From Thysanoteuthis rhombus (Eukaryota; Mollusca; Cephalopoda; Oegopsida; Thysanoteuthidae), in NCBI GenBank assembly GCA_963457665.1, contig OY735227.1, positions 51,691,844-51,755,843 on the forward strand: a DNA stretch of 64,000 nucleotides. The letters run 5' to 3'. The position numbers and the translations under genes are program-made. Below the pieces are notes generated by a model. It was not told the DNA's origin. It did not search any database and worked only from the letters and a program-made list of their open reading frames with translations. Below are positions 1 through 13,405 of the stretch, in pieces. The stretch's first letter is position 1. Each line of letters begins with the position of its first letter.

Positions 1-97
1 AGAGTGAGAGAGTAAGAAAGGAAAGAAATGATAGTAGCAGATTGAGGGAGAGAGAAACTGAAAGAGAGAAAGAGAGGAGGAAGATTAGGATGTGTAG

Positions 98-145
<48 letters not shown>

Positions 146-344
146 TGAAGGATGAGATATTCAGACGAGGAAGGATAGGAGTAAAAGATGGAAAGAAGGG
201 AGAAGATATAAGGAAGGGAAGATATAGAGGGAACGTATGAACGATGGAAAGAAGGAAGGAAAGGACAGTAGTAAGAAAAGAAGGGAGGAGAAAATAAAGA
301 CCGAAGGGAAGAAGATAATGAGGATTGCAGATTAAAGGAAAGAT

Positions 345-392
<48 letters not shown>

Positions 393-690
393 AGAAAGAA
401 AGAAAGAAAGAAAGAGAAAGATGAGGATGAGTAGAGAGAGACACAGACAGATAGAGACTGAGATAGAGGCGCAAACAGAAATGAAGAGATAGAAAGATAT
501 AAACAGAGAGAGAAAGAGAGAGCAAAGTGGAAAGTGAAGATAAGATTTCGAGAAAATGTGATAGAAAGCAATGAATAGAGAGGGGAACAGAGAGCGGTGA
601 GAGGGAAAGTGAATGAGAAAGAGAAAAGGATGTCTACAAAAGAGAGAAACGAAGAGAGGGAAAGAACACACAAGACGGAAGAGCAAAAAT
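1..690. repeat. Polypurine (GA-rich) tract
   Basis: Nearly 700 bases of almost pure purine on the plus strand, containing perfect (GA)n blocks at about 101-140 and 347-388 and a GAAA block at about 389-420. The Ser/Leu-rich frames on the minus strand are translations of this repeat, not genes. It runs off the window start. Confidence 0.95.
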
Positions 691-1255
691 AGATCGATCA
701 TAAACCATATTCATTGATGCATCCAGCATCCATGGTGGTTGTAACAAGGTGGGGGGTTTAGGAGGAAAAAGAGCAAGTAGTGTTTCTTTGAGACGAGGAA
801 ATATTCCGAGAGTATTATTTACTATGAAAATCCTAGATGGCTTTTTTAAATGTAAGAAAGGCCGAACTCGTAGATTCTGTTAATACATCATAGCCCGTCT
901 TTCATGACACCGAACCCGTTCTCCCTTTCCTATTTCTGTTGTTTAACATAAGTGGGTCCCACACTGGCCGACTGACCGACAGACAGATCGATTAACCGAC
1001 TAACCGACAGAGAAGTGTCTAATAGAGATGTATGGACAAAAAAAAGTTTGTGCATGATATATATATATATTGCCAAATTATTTGTATATCTTCTCCCGTA
1101 GTCTGTCCTTGGATCAATGTTGATATATCTATTTTTTGTGGTATCCCTATGATTGTTTTTTCCATGGCTCTCTGGGATTTTCAAGTTGGTTCTCAGTTCG
1201 TTTCCCCACTTTCCATGTTTCACATCCGTGAGTCATAGCTTGCATCTGTCGATAT
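691..1255. other. No gene recognised
   Basis: Unique-looking sequence with a small cluster of GAC-type repeats near 965-1010 and a short (AT)n near 1060. The modest open frames here show no recognisable motif. Confidence 0.6.
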
Positions 1256-2066
1256 ATTATCATCATCATCATCATCACCATCATCTGTCCAGCGTTGGAC
1301 ACAGACCTTTCCTGGGCTTCACGAAGCCAGTATTTTCTGAATTTATCTATTTCGTCTCTCCATTTTCTATTCCACCAGCCTCGGTTGCGCATGTGATCTC
1401 TGGGGATCCACGTTGTGAGTCGTGATGTCCATCGGTTGTCTCCCATTCTTGCAACATGACCACACCCTTTTAAATATATTGTGCAGTCTTGAGATCTTTC
1501 CATGTGAGGTTGAGCATGATTCTTCCATATGCACGTCTCTCGGTTGAGTTCCATGTTCCAGCTCCGTAGGTAACTATTGGGAGGATGCATTGGTTGTATA
1601 CTCTACTTTTTTGCACTAATGGAATTTTCCAGTTCTTGGAGGTTGAGCTTACTCTATCAAAGACTTGCCATCCTTGAGTGATCCCTCACTCAATTTCTTC
1701 TGCTGATGAGGATTTCGTAGGCATTCGTTGTCCTAGGTAGATGTAATGGTCTACCTACTCTAGTTTCCCATTTTCGGTTTTTATCGATGTGTTTATTTTT
1801 TACGTGTTTGTTGCACAGGACCTTTGTTTTGTTGAAGTTCATGTGAAGGCCAACTTTCTTTCATTCTTCATTTGGTTCATCGAGGAATAGTTGGAGTCGT
1901 GAAAATTCTCTGCAAAAAGGACGACATCGTCTGCAAATCTGGGGTTACTTACGTATTCGCCGTCTACTCTGGTTCCTTTACTTTCCTAGTGTAAGTTTCA
2001 GAATATAATCTCAAAGCAGGCTGTAAAGAATTTGGATGAGCTGGTATCACCCTACCTTATCCTTTA
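1256..2066 (-). mobile_element. RTE-clade LINE fragment, 3' end
   Basis: The minus-strand element ends in a CAT run (GAT on its own strand) at 1258-1285. Translation matches other copies here: the C-terminal block DNRWTSRLTTWIPRDHM, the region around MELNRETC, and further upstream the FADD-box flank. It is 5'-truncated within the reverse transcriptase domain and has several frame breaks. At its 5' end it abuts the (TA)n-linked repeat starting near 2069. Confidence 0.8.
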
Positions 2067-2068
2067 TA

Positions 2069-2290
2069 CTCTAAAAAGCTTTACAGCTTTAGACACTAAT
2101 TCTAAGATTTATGTCATTTCAGTCAATTATTTCCAAATATCTGTACGTAGGTTTTACACGGAATTGAATATTTTGATACTATGTATGAATCTTTCTTGTT
2201 GGGATCATCAGTTGTTCATCATGTAACCGTTTTAGGGATTTTAAAACAAAACAGTTACATTAATTCATAGTCATTATTTTTTCAGGGTTG
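2069..2290 (+). repeat. Interspersed repeat family T1, copy 1
   Basis: Shares with 6480-6710 the order: TTTAAAC/TTTAGAC segment, ATTTCAGTCA(C/A)TTATTTCC, CTTGTTGGGATCAT, then a hairpin (GTAAC..GTTTT...AAAAC.GTTAC) at about 2224-2258. Minus-strand copies lie at 24640-24952 and 53750-53886. Three of the four copies abut a (TA)n tract; this one instead abuts the RTE fragment. No coding capacity. Confidence 0.7.
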
Positions 2291-2329
2291 GTTGAGTTAT
2301 CTGTAAGTGAATGGTTGATATTTATCTCT

Positions 2330-2480
2330 CACTCTCTCTCTCTCTATATATATATATACAAATACATCTTTCTATCAATCAACTTCTCTCTCTCTCTCTT
2401 TCTCTTTCAATATATATATCATATATATATATATAAATATGTATTTACAAATATGTGTGTTTGTGTGTGCATGTTTGAGT
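2330..2480. repeat. Compound (TC)n/(TA)n/(TG)n microsatellite
   Basis: Alternating TC and TA blocks ending in a TG-rich stretch. The short plus-strand frame across it is a repeat artefact. Confidence 0.9.
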
Positions 2481-2499
2481 GGGTTCTTACAATTGCCTG

Positions 2500-2915
2500 A
2501 GTTATGATACTTCAAATTTACGATTTAAATTTTTTTCTGTCAGTCTAGAGCAAAAAAAGCATACGTTATGACGATGTTGGATTATTTCTGAAGACGCATT
2601 TTTCTGTCCTTCAACAAGTCACATACAATCTTTTAGACCATGTGAGAGAAGTGTTGATGGCCCCGTGAAAATGCATTTTTCATATGATAGCAAATAATGT
2701 CGTTTATCTTATTATGTGATTGGTAATTAACAAATTTCTTTCAATTACATACGTTATGCTATACTTTACTACGACGTAGATTCCAACGAATGGGAGAAAT
2801 TTCATGTTAAGACCAGATTTGAATATGTTAACCACGCTTGTAAGAAATTAAGTGACCCGAAGGCTAAAAAGAGAAAGAGCATTTTTCGGAAAGAAACAAA
2901 GCCGTCATTTTAAAA

Positions 2916-2918
<3 letters not shown>
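2500..2918. other. No gene recognised
   Basis: AT-rich sequence with no element or coding signal that I recognise. Confidence 0.5.

Positions 2919-2993
<75 letters not shown>
2919..2993. repeat. (GA)n microsatellite
   Basis: A nearly perfect GA array of about 75 bases. Confidence 0.97.
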
Positions 2994-4387
<1,394 letters not shown>

Positions 4388-4539
4388 GTAAGACTATTTG
4401 TAAATGAGACTTTACACATACATCTCTATCTATCCATTTAGCTATCTATCTCAGCCTATTTGCACCCACGTATGTATGTATGTATCTATAATGGTTGGAT
4501 TAATATGAACCATTTGGATTTTTGCTGATCATAAAGTCA

Positions 4540-4640
4540 CTGCAAGTGGTAGTAGCAGCTGGGCGTAAACCAAACTTTCCTCTGGCATGAGGAACATGAG
4601 TTCGAATCTCGTTGGAAGCTTATTCTTTATTTCATTGTTT
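4540..4640 (+). mobile_element. tRNA-headed SINE-like fragment
   Basis: A box-A-like TAGCAGCTGGGC is followed about 35 bases later by a box B (GAGTTCGAATCTC) close to the Pol III consensus. A T-rich tail follows. No folded tRNA acceptor stem is evident, so a SINE remnant is likelier than a tRNA gene. Confidence 0.5.
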
Positions 4641-5564
4641 GCTCGCTGGTATGGAGAGACGAACAGAGTTAAAGTGTTATAAAAAATTAAAAAAAAATTA
4701 TTTGAAGGAGAAAAAGAACCAAACTTTTTTCCATTTTTTTGTTACTTTTCTTTCTTTTTACCATTATTAGCTTAGAGTCAGATTTTTCAACTTATTTTGG
4801 TTTAAGAAATATGGGGTGATTTTTTTTTAAAAGTTGGAATAAATATGGGTCTATAAGGTTATAATTTCATCCTTGTCGATTCATAGGACCGATGAAATTT
4901 CACTTTGTAGCTTTGTCGTGCAGACAAGACTTATTTTTCAGTAGAAAATGGAACGTCGCTGAATTGACCTCTCCAGGACACAAGCCTGGGTACAGCGCAT
5001 CTTCCACAGATTCCAACTCCGTTCTGTTAACCGTTAGGCCAATTTACCTCTAATGTAGTGTTCAAGAATCTAAAATTCAAACCAGGTGAAGCGGTAAAAA
5101 GTATTGCAGAGAAAAGGAATTACGTTTCTTTATATGTTTTGCAGTGTTTCTCAACGTGGACAATTATGTAATAAAGGAATTGATATATAATCCGAAAGAA
5201 CAATTATAAATGCATTATATATACTTGAAAATCTATTTTAACTGACTGGGAATGAAAGAGGTGAGAGTTGAGTATAAAGCACTTATTCAACCCGGCAATT
5301 TACAAGCTGGCTGCTTTGTAAGATGGTAAGAACTGCGTCGTGTCAAGACGACCCACTGTTGGACGCAGTTTCGTTTCCGGCAGGAACCCATTTCTTTAAT
5401 TGTTTATTCTTTTAGTGCTGTCTAGGCCAATTGGTATATTCATCGAGCAAAAACGGAATGTCAGTTCAAATAAAGTATGAACCGGAAAATATCACATTTG
5501 TAATTATTCTGTCAGATTATATAATCATTCCTTTATAATTAATAGATATTCAGCAGTCCCCCAT
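4641..5564. other. No gene recognised
   Basis: A possible minus-strand tRNA-like segment lies near 4975-5050 (GGCCTAACGGTTA resembles a box A), but no good box B is seen. The rest shows nothing. Confidence 0.4.
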
Positions 5565-5975
5565 CTTATCTCAATTTTGCATATGATCTCTGGGGATCAA
5601 CGTTGTGAGTCGTAATGTCTTGCAGTTGTCTGACATTTTTGCCTGTCCATTGCCATTTGGGGTTTTCTAAGACATCTCTGTTCACTATTACAGTGTGCAT
5701 CTACAAAACTTGTTTATCGGAGTAATTACCCACTGAATAACCAGTACGCTAGATGAAAACCAAACCAAAGGGACTGGCTGGATTAGGAGGAATCTACGAT
5801 GAATCAACTCAAACAGCAATCGTCGACTTTAAGAAGCCTTTTGTTTCAGTGGAAATCCCTGAAGTCACCGGTGCAATCATACAACAAGGCGTAGACTCAG
5901 GACGTATCAGAGTTTTGAAACTGACTCAGTAATACATTAACTCCATAAATTGGGCAAAATAAGACCTCAACAGGA
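5565..5975 (-). mobile_element. RTE LINE fragment with inverted 5' part
   Basis: 5565-5687 is the minus-strand C-terminal coding region of the same RTE family. About 5755-5970 matches the family's reverse-transcriptase motif A region (VDFKK followed by VEIPEV and QGVDS) but on the plus strand. This order, 3' part then inverted 5' part, is what twin priming leaves. The last ~130 bp of the element 3' end are missing, and the remains are strongly decayed. Confidence 0.55.
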
Positions 5976-5984
5976 ATTAACTAA

Positions 5985-6250
5985 TAATAAAACAGGTCTG
6001 GTGAGTCACTCAATAGAAATTGTTGCATGACCAATGTCATACGGCAGCATACTGTGCTGGAGAATATTAATAATAGATGGCAAAAAGGATGACCAATGAA
6101 TCTCACACATTTTGTTGGTCAGTGATCACTGAAAAAGTTTGAATTTTCAAAACATAAACATGATACAAACTGAGGGATTATTTCAACGTAAAATTACATT
6201 GTAAATCGAACCCTCTCAGTAAAAACCTGACAAAAAACACTTGAAAACGG
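5985..6250 (+). repeat. Interspersed repeat family S1, copy 1
   Basis: Shares GTGAGTCACTCAATAGAAA and the order GGCAGCAT..TGTGCTGG..GATTAATAATAG with 13635-13780. It then continues into a GAACCCTCTC-type segment also seen near 13800, 29200 and 40840. Non-coding. Confidence 0.55.
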
Positions 6251-6305
6251 AAGAAACCTATGTCAACAGTTTTGATGACAGTTCTGGTTGATGGTTTCTA
6301 ATAGA
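6235..6305 (+). repeat. Interspersed repeat family S2, copy 1
   Basis: TTGAAAAC-GAAGAAACCTATGT followed by a CAGTTTTGATGAC..GGTTTCTAATA segment. It also occurs at 12195-12270 (plus) and 45890-45985 (minus). Confidence 0.6.
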
Positions 6306-6345
6306 ACGACTATAACAATTCATTGCAATAAATGTTATGTAACGT

Positions 6346-6365
6346 ATATATATATATATACATGC

Positions 6366-6423
<58 letters not shown>

Positions 6424-6424
6424 T
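6346..6424. repeat. (TA)n microsatellite
   Basis: About 80 bases of AT repeats with a few CATA units. Frames across it are artefacts. Confidence 0.97.
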
Positions 6425-6479
6425 GATTTGAGTAGTACGCACACACGCATCCATCTATCTATTTATCTATCTATCTATA

Positions 6480-6710
6480 GTCTAGACAGCTTCACAGTTT
6501 TAAACATTAAACATTGTAAAACTTTTTCAAAACGTTTTTTTATGCGATTTCAGTCACTTATTTCCCATGTATGTATGTTAATAATTTGCATATATTTTAT
6601 TTTTATGGTACTATGAGAGAATTTTCTCTTGTTGGGATCATTAGTTATTAACCATGTAACAGTTTTGGGGATCTTGAAAGCGAAACAGTTATCTCAACAT
6701 GGAGCTCCAG
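6480..6710 (+). repeat. Interspersed repeat family T1, copy 2
   Basis: Same order of blocks as 2069-2290, lying just after (TA)n. It includes the hairpin-forming end (GTAACAGTTTTGGGG...GCGAAACAGTTA) at about 6655-6692. Confidence 0.7.
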
Positions 6711-8229
6711 CAGTGTTTATCAAATGCTCCCTCCCCTTCCAGCTATGATTTTAATATATAGCTCATGTTATGCACGTAGTTTGTTATTTTATATACGTTA
6801 TTATCATGAGGTATTGTATATGGATAATATCTCATATCGTACAACATTAAACTTTGTGAAACAGGACTTTCTTACGTATGTCACACCCAAACTATTTAAC
6901 GATGGGGGATTAGTAAGTATAATAGCAGGGGTGAGTTGCTTTCCATTCCTCTTCTATTGAGTGTTCACCTATACACTTATGGTGTTCTTACATGGTATAC
7001 GACGGCTTTGAGTGGTTGTTGAGATGTGGGTGGCGATATGTATTTTCAGTTTACTCAGGTCGAAGCTAGGGTTGGTGATGGTCGAGTTGGTTGGTAATGT
7101 AGTACGTTCAATAGTGGTACATGGACTGTGATTATATACACTTTGGAGAGACATAGAGTCTTCGTGGGATATAGAGAATGCACGAGCACTAAACGGTCCT
7201 AAAACTAAACGAGAGAAGTTGAGCACAGATACACACACCAACACGATGTCGACTATCACAAAGCCCATCTCATCCATAAAATACTCCACTCCTCTAAACA
7301 CAAATTTATCTAAGCAGCCTTTATATCTTAATGCAACACGATGACCCAGAGGTATGGACATGTCCAGATTGCAAATTCTTTGAATGCATTAATTTTATTA
7401 CAAATCACATTCAAATAACACGTTACAACATCAGCTTGCAAGGTATCGGTTAAGACATAACAACGCCTCAAGGGACAATATGAGTACACATTTACCGTTA
7501 ATGAAAGGCCAATACATAGATACATATACTTAGTTTCAGCTGCTATCAACCATCTTTTTCGAGATGTAACTCTCGTTTTTCTCTCGAATTTCTCTTCACT
7601 TTCCAATCGTCAAGTTACCTCCTTTCCGTCAGAATACGTTATATCAACACAACGTACACATATATATGATTTTACTATTTAAATCAAGACAGAGGAAAAT
7701 ATACAGTGTGTATGGAATTCATATTTCCGTCGTATATGTTTCGGAGTTCAACTCTTCCATCAGCGATTATATGTTCATGTTGACTTCAATTGTTGGGAGC
7801 TGTAGGCAAGGATGTGTGCAGTTTCTCTAATATTATAGCGGCAATGTAAGGTGTTATCAATAGAGATGTACGTATTTTCATTCTTTTCTGTGAATGTGAC
7901 TACCGGTAAGTCTCAAAATAAGGGGTCCAAGATAGGTTACAACAGAAATAACACTGCCTGGACTGGTTTTTATAGCCTGGGAATCCAGGTCATTCTGATG
8001 TGTATGTGTAAAAGTATTGAAAGGTTACTGATGAACTGTGTCAGTGGATCGTCAGATCAAAGTTTTGATGGAACCTTAGGGGTCATGATGATATTTATTT
8101 TACTTTTCATGTTGGTCTTTATTTTGGTAAAGATCAAAATCAGTGGGTCGAGTCAACATAATGTGTTTTTCCATTTCTTGATGATTTTCATTAGTACTAA
8201 TGTGTGTAGATAGATGGGGTGTTTAAATG
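6711..8229. other. No gene confirmed; two medium open frames
   Basis: The minus-strand frame 6969-7361 (130 codons) and the plus-strand frame 7851-8213 (120 codons) are the longest here. Neither shows a motif I recognise. The second lies next to a fossil Penelope-like element and is probably a shadow of it. A PLE terminal region may lie near 7690-7800. Confidence 0.4.
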
Positions 8230-8640
8230 AACATCTGCGTAAGAGTTCTGTGCTATTGGGGTTGTTCACAATGCTATTTATTCATTTTTTAAATTAATAA
8301 GAGTCGTTTTGATGATCATTTCCTGAAAGTGTTTTGAGGTATGACATACCCACATATCTTCATGGAATTGGAGAATTTTAGCGAATTTATTAGATGTATT
8401 CTTCTCCATATTTTCGATAATAGTTAATTTTGCATCGGTGCTAAAATTATAGTCAGGAAGTGTTGTTCTTTTGGGAGTGAATTGTTATAATTGGATTTTA
8501 TTGTGTCCATAGTTGTTCTGTCTGATATTGAACGGCCATTCAGATTTGCCAGTCTCTCACATTGTGTACATTCAAGGAGATAGATGGTATTGTTATTTTT
8601 ACATTTAAAACTATGGTGGGTATTATAAGTCTTTTTTGTT
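8230..8640 (-). mobile_element. Penelope-like element fossil, GIY-YIG part
   Basis: Minus-strand translation gives the start of the PLE endonuclease ([18 protein letters not shown]) and, in another frame, its later part ([16 protein letters not shown]). This is a 5'-truncated, broken copy with few breaks in this short stretch, and looks moderately old. (TA)n tracts flank it on its upstream side. Confidence 0.65.
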
Positions 8641-8641
8641 A

Positions 8642-8689
<48 letters not shown>

Positions 8690-8717
8690 TCAGTTGGAAA
8701 TTTTTGGTGAGGTTACA

Positions 8718-8790
<73 letters not shown>
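8640..8790. repeat. Two (TA)n microsatellites
   Basis: 8641-8690 and 8720-8788, separated by about 30 bases. They give spurious YIYI frames on both strands. Confidence 0.97.
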
Positions 8791-9640
8791 GTGACCAAGC
8801 ATACAGTTTTTCCTTGCCTGTCAAGTCGAGAACTTACACTTTTTAAACCTAAAAGAAACACTTTATGGATTCTCATTTTGAATGTCTTTAAGGCAGATTA
8901 ATCATTGGCGCAATACAATCTCCTAATAGAAACAGTAAAACAGTACAATAATGAAATATGCAATAATAACATTTAATTAATCTATCCTATATCAATATAT
9001 CTGCAGGGTAATGATTTAAAAAAGCATTTATTTTATACACTAAATATTCATTTCTTACAATAATCTTCTTTGTATCAGGGCATTTAATCCAAAGGTGAAT
9101 ATTAATCACATAGATCGAAGATAATCCTGCAAATATTTCCCGTGCAAATTCATGCAATTACTACGTGTCAGGACACATATAAGATAAAAATTAGATTTCG
9201 AATGCTTATTTCTGGAATAACTTCTTTCTACTTGTCGCTACACAATCTTTCTGACCCGTGATGAACTAAGCTAAGTATATAGATTAGGTCCATCCCAAAA
9301 TTTGACTACTTCTCCCTTTACCAACTTCCCATCTTTCTATGGAATTCCATCGAAATCAATTAAGTACTTTCGGACGTATCTTGTGAACAGACTGATGGAA
9401 AGACAGAAAGAAAGATGAAAACACGGAGGGCAAATAAACATAACTCACCTACTTCTTCAGCAGATGTAATGAAATCAACATTAATCAACCGAATCTCACT
9501 ATTCTCTTTTTCCATAACTATTCTGTGATGGGGAATCTATCCAGAACCACTTGCATTAAAATGTCGTTGGAGTCCAAGAATGAAATTCCGATGTCAGTTG
9601 AATGTTATGGCAAATTACAATGTAGATGCAGATATAAGTA
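8791..9640. other. No gene recognised
   Basis: Minus-strand reading at 8791-8870 may continue the adjacent Penelope-like element. Nothing else is seen. Confidence 0.45.
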
Positions 9641-9644
9641 TAAT

Positions 9645-9646
9645 TG

Positions 9647-9677
<31 letters not shown>

Positions 9678-9680
9678 ATA
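9645..9680. repeat. (GATA)n microsatellite
   Basis: Tandem GATA units at 9650-9676. Confidence 0.95.
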
Positions 9681-9689
9681 ATTGGTTGA

Positions 9690-9986
9690 CCAAGAGGAAT
9701 AAGCTGATGAATGGAACCAACAAACTGGTTTAGATCCAGGAGACAAAAAATTCATACACTAATGCCGACAAATATACGGCAAACCAACCACAAACCTTCA
9801 AACGAAATTGCTTCAGAATCAGACAAGTTTTATCATAGCGATCGATTTTTTTAGCAAAATACGTGGCGACTTTGCACTGCAAATATTAATACTATAAATG
9901 TACGCACATACTTTCTAGGAACAGCAGTTGTTAGGATTATCTATCGATCTATATATTCATACACATATGTATATTTATATATACAT

Positions 9987-10047
<61 letters not shown>

Positions 10048-10285
10048 GCATTCATTTGCAAACTTGTCTAGATCCAGGAGACATGAAACTCAAATAATTT
10101 ACACTAATGCCGACAAATCTGTGAGAGACCGACAACAAACCTTTCAAACAATCGATTTGTAGCGGAATATATGGCGACTTTGTACTGCAAATATTAGTTC
10201 TGTACATATACGCATATATATCCACTTACCAGAGACAGCAAGCTGACCAGTCGATAGGACTTTATATGATACATAAATATCAATG

Positions 10286-10290
<5 letters not shown>
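9690..10290 (+). repeat. Direct repeat pair, ~240 bp each
   Basis: 9725-9940 and 10068-10240 share TAGATCCAGGAGAC, ACACTAATGCCGACAAAT and GGCGACTTTG.ACTGCAAATATTA in the same order. A (CA)n(TA)n tract at 9988-10046 separates them. This is a local duplication or two copies of one element; non-coding. Confidence 0.8.
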
Positions 10291-10344
<54 letters not shown>

Positions 10345-10350
10345 GTATAA
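10291..10350. repeat. (TA)n microsatellite
   Basis: Perfect TA array with flanking CATA units. The overlapping open frames are artefacts. Confidence 0.97.
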
Positions 10351-10582
10351 ACACTTGCTTGCAAATGATGAATTTGACAAATACACATATGAAAAACACT
10401 GAAGAACACAGAATATATATATAGAAATATACACACATACACATGCATGCACAAATATGAACACAAATGCACGTACAAGTATATGAACACAAACATCACA
10501 CATACATGGAAAACTTTTGGGAAGGAATGCTATCGTCGGACAATATTAGTTTTGAACTGCATAAACACAATGAGCAGAAGTA

Positions 10583-10890
10583 CACTGATGAGCCAAAATA
10601 TTATCACCATCGAGAATGTGACAGCTCCTCTCGTATAAGCTGCGAAAATAGGTAAGCCGACCTCAAGTACTTCATTTTGATGTCTTTAATGCTTCAATTA
10701 TAGGCTATAAGAATATTCAAGTGACTTTGATGAAAGTTGGATTTAATGGCCCGATGACTTGGGCAGTGCATCCCTGAAACAGCATGACTTGTAGGGTGCT
10801 AATATTTAGATGTGGTGAGTGGTCTGCACTGGTTTGGGATGGGGAAATCGCCAACCGCTGACAAGACATTGGGTGGCTAGGAACTATCGA
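10583..10890 (+). mobile_element. Possible DNA-transposon remnant
   Basis: Begins CACTGATGAGCCAAAATATT, which I recall as the terminus of a widespread repeat. It later contains GGTTTGGGATGGGGAAATCG and GACAAGACATTGGGTGGCTA, giving a decayed protein-like frame. The family is not named with confidence. Confidence 0.3.
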
Positions 10891-10929
10891 TTTTAGCAGT
10901 GAACGGGAGCTTTAATTGCATGTATTGGC

Positions 10930-10930
10930 A

Positions 10931-10984
<54 letters not shown>

Positions 10985-11077
10985 AAACACATATATAGCA
11001 AACAAACATACATATGCAAGCACTCTCAGATATGCTGAATCATATAGAACCATAGAATCACATACATTTAAGTCTGT

Positions 11078-11118
<41 letters not shown>

Positions 11119-11395
11119 ATGGACACACACCTACACATGTGTATCTGAATATATAAAAACAACGACAGAAACACACACAGGAATTAACACACGTTCATGC
11201 AAATAAATACATATATGCGAATACTTATATAAACACACACACACAGAGCAAAACACATAGACTGATACATTGAAACATACAGACTCAAATATAAACATAC
11301 ACTCATGTAAATACATACACATATGAATCCACACGCACACACATACTTATGAACCTGAACATCATACACAACCACACCCACGCAAACACAAGACG
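10930..11395. repeat. (GA)n then CA-rich low complexity
   Basis: A GA array at 10931-10983, perfect (CA)n at 11081-11116, then about 280 bases of impure CACA/CATA sequence. Frames on both strands are artefacts. Confidence 0.95.
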
Positions 11396-12185
11396 TTTTT
11401 CTTATTCGTTGTTTCATTGTCTTTTGATGCTTTCATGAAAAAGATCTTTTCAAGGGAAAGTTTTATGGGTAAACAAATCATTTCTCACAATAATGGAATC
11501 TTCGGGATTAAGATGTTGTCGTTTGCATTAACCAGCCATCATTCATTTCTCCAGTCAGTTATGAGCGCCCTCTAGCAGCAGAATCCTTGTCGCCTTTATA
11601 AGTGGGATCATAGTCTAATTTTACTTTTCTATTTTTCATCGAAATCTTGAAATTCGCTGAATGGAAATCGGGTCATCGCTTTGTCTGGAATATTTATTAA
11701 AACTGAAGGACAGAAGAATGAGAACAAAGCGCGCATCTCTTTCCTTGTAGATTCACGCATGTATGATACATACCCCTCAAGCTCACACATAAATATGCCT
11801 ATTTGATTTTTCATATATTTTACACTTGCATCTCCGAGTATAAGAGTTGTAACCACTTTGCACTAATGCCATGGGATAATGTATCTATCCAATTCCTGAT
11901 CAACCCAGCTATGAACAAAATAGCAGAGCAGATAAAGTTCTTCAAGGCAGTCCATGTAAGAAAAAGATTATTTGACGAGAGAAAAACTTACAGCTTGGCT
12001 GTGAGAAAGAATTGGAACATGATTGATAATTGAAAGAAAATAATTGGTGAGTAAATAAGCGATCAATTAAGCTCTAAATTGATTCCGACCAAAAACCTAT
12101 TTTGTGTGTGAGTTGGGGGGGGGGAATCAAAATGTTTCGTCAAGACATAAAAAGGATTAAATCTTCAAATTGGTGCAGCCCGTAC
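11396..12185. other. No gene recognised
   Basis: Several 60-76 codon frames without motifs. Includes a G homopolymer near 12115-12124. Confidence 0.5.
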
Positions 12186-12189
12186 GCAT

Positions 12190-12290
12190 GATACATACAT
12201 AGCCAGCCAACCAGACCAACTTGAAAACTGAAGAAACCTATGTTGACCGTTTTGGTTGACGGTTTCTGATAAATATAAGATACGCTCGAC
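12190..12290 (+). repeat. Interspersed repeat family S2, copy 2
   Basis: AGCCAGCCAACCAGACCA, then TTGAAAACTGAAGAAACCTA and GTTTTGGTTGACGGTTTCT. The minus-strand copy at 45890-45985 shares both halves, including the AGCC/AACCAG part. Confidence 0.65.
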
Positions 12291-12865
12291 TTTTGCCTGT
12301 TATATGACTGTCTGAAAGTTGGGAATAATTTTAGCCATTGTGGGTTTTGTCATTTCAGATCATCCATACTTCAGCCGTCTCATCATACCCTCATACATTT
12401 GAGCAGGCTTTCATGTCATATGGATATAAAAGCTGACTAAAACCCAATTGACCTTTTAAAATAGTTTAAGAAGACACTCACTATAACAGATGTATGTCCT
12501 ATTATATCTTAAACAAAAGGTAATATATTTCAAAATCCAATCAAATAATCATTTACAATTATTTGTCAAATCTTATACTTCTAAATTTCCAATTAAGGGG
12601 TTTAAATTTTCAGTCAGCAGACATCAGTCATGGCATAATCTAAGTTGACTTTTGATTACAAAAAGTTTTGACTGTAAAAACAGTTTAAAACCTGATAAGT
12701 CAGCGAAAGTAATTTTTATTTGTTTAGGACTGATTTTATGCTATCCTCTGGTAAAAACAATGAAAATTTCAAAAAAGATATCTAAATTGTTGCGATACGT
12801 TTCTGAAATTTCTATTAGATTATCAATGCTACGATTGAACTTCTGTGGCCATCAAAAATCCTTTT
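12291..12865. other. No gene recognised
   Basis: AT-rich. A 71-codon plus-strand frame at 12652-12867 has no motif. Confidence 0.5.
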
Positions 12866-13110
12866 GATATGTGTGTGTGTGTGTTTGTGTGTTTGTTAGT
12901 GTGTTCCAGCGCTCCTGGTCATACTGTTTTATCTACAGACCTGAAGCTTGGCGTCAGTGCTCCCCTAGATCCCCCTTAAAGATTTTTTGATTTTTGGAAA
13001 ATAAGCTTTTTTTTTGCCTTTTGGGATCTCATTCTGACATCTCTCTACTTGAATGCTAATTTGACGCCATGATTTTTCAATTATTGACTACGATGGCGAG
13101 TTGATAACGC
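12866..13110 (+). repeat. Interspersed repeat family S3, copy 1
   Basis: GTGTGTTTGTGTGTT leads into CGCTCCTGGTCATAC.GTTTT, then later TTTTTCAATTATTGACTACGATGGCG. The second copy is at 61305-61575 with the same blocks and spacing. Confidence 0.7.
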
Positions 13111-13274
13111 ATCTAATAGATACTGAGGTATAACAAACCATTTTATGAAAACGTATTCACAAACCAACGTACACCGGCTTTTGCATTAGTCTGAGACAAA
13201 ATGATTTATCGCTTCTCCTTTGCATTAGTGCAATCAGTGTTTTTCATCTTTCCCTTCTATTCATGCGTGCACAC

Positions 13275-13306
13275 AGACAGACAGACAGACAGACAGACAG
13301 AGAGAC

Positions 13307-13403
<97 letters not shown>
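13275..13403. repeat. (CAGA)n(CATA)n(TA)n microsatellite
   Basis: ACAG units from about 13273, ATAC units to about 13330, then a TA array to 13403. Confidence 0.97.

Positions 13404-13404
<1 letters not shown>

Positions 13405-13405
<1 letters not shown>

Noticed and set aside
85-673. Overlapping Ser/Leu-rich frames of 113 and 147 codons
   Set aside because: Products of the GA-rich repeat, with no domain.
6969-7361. 130-codon minus-strand frame as a gene
   Set aside because: No motif, composition like the surrounding intron, no splice context; chance cannot be excluded.
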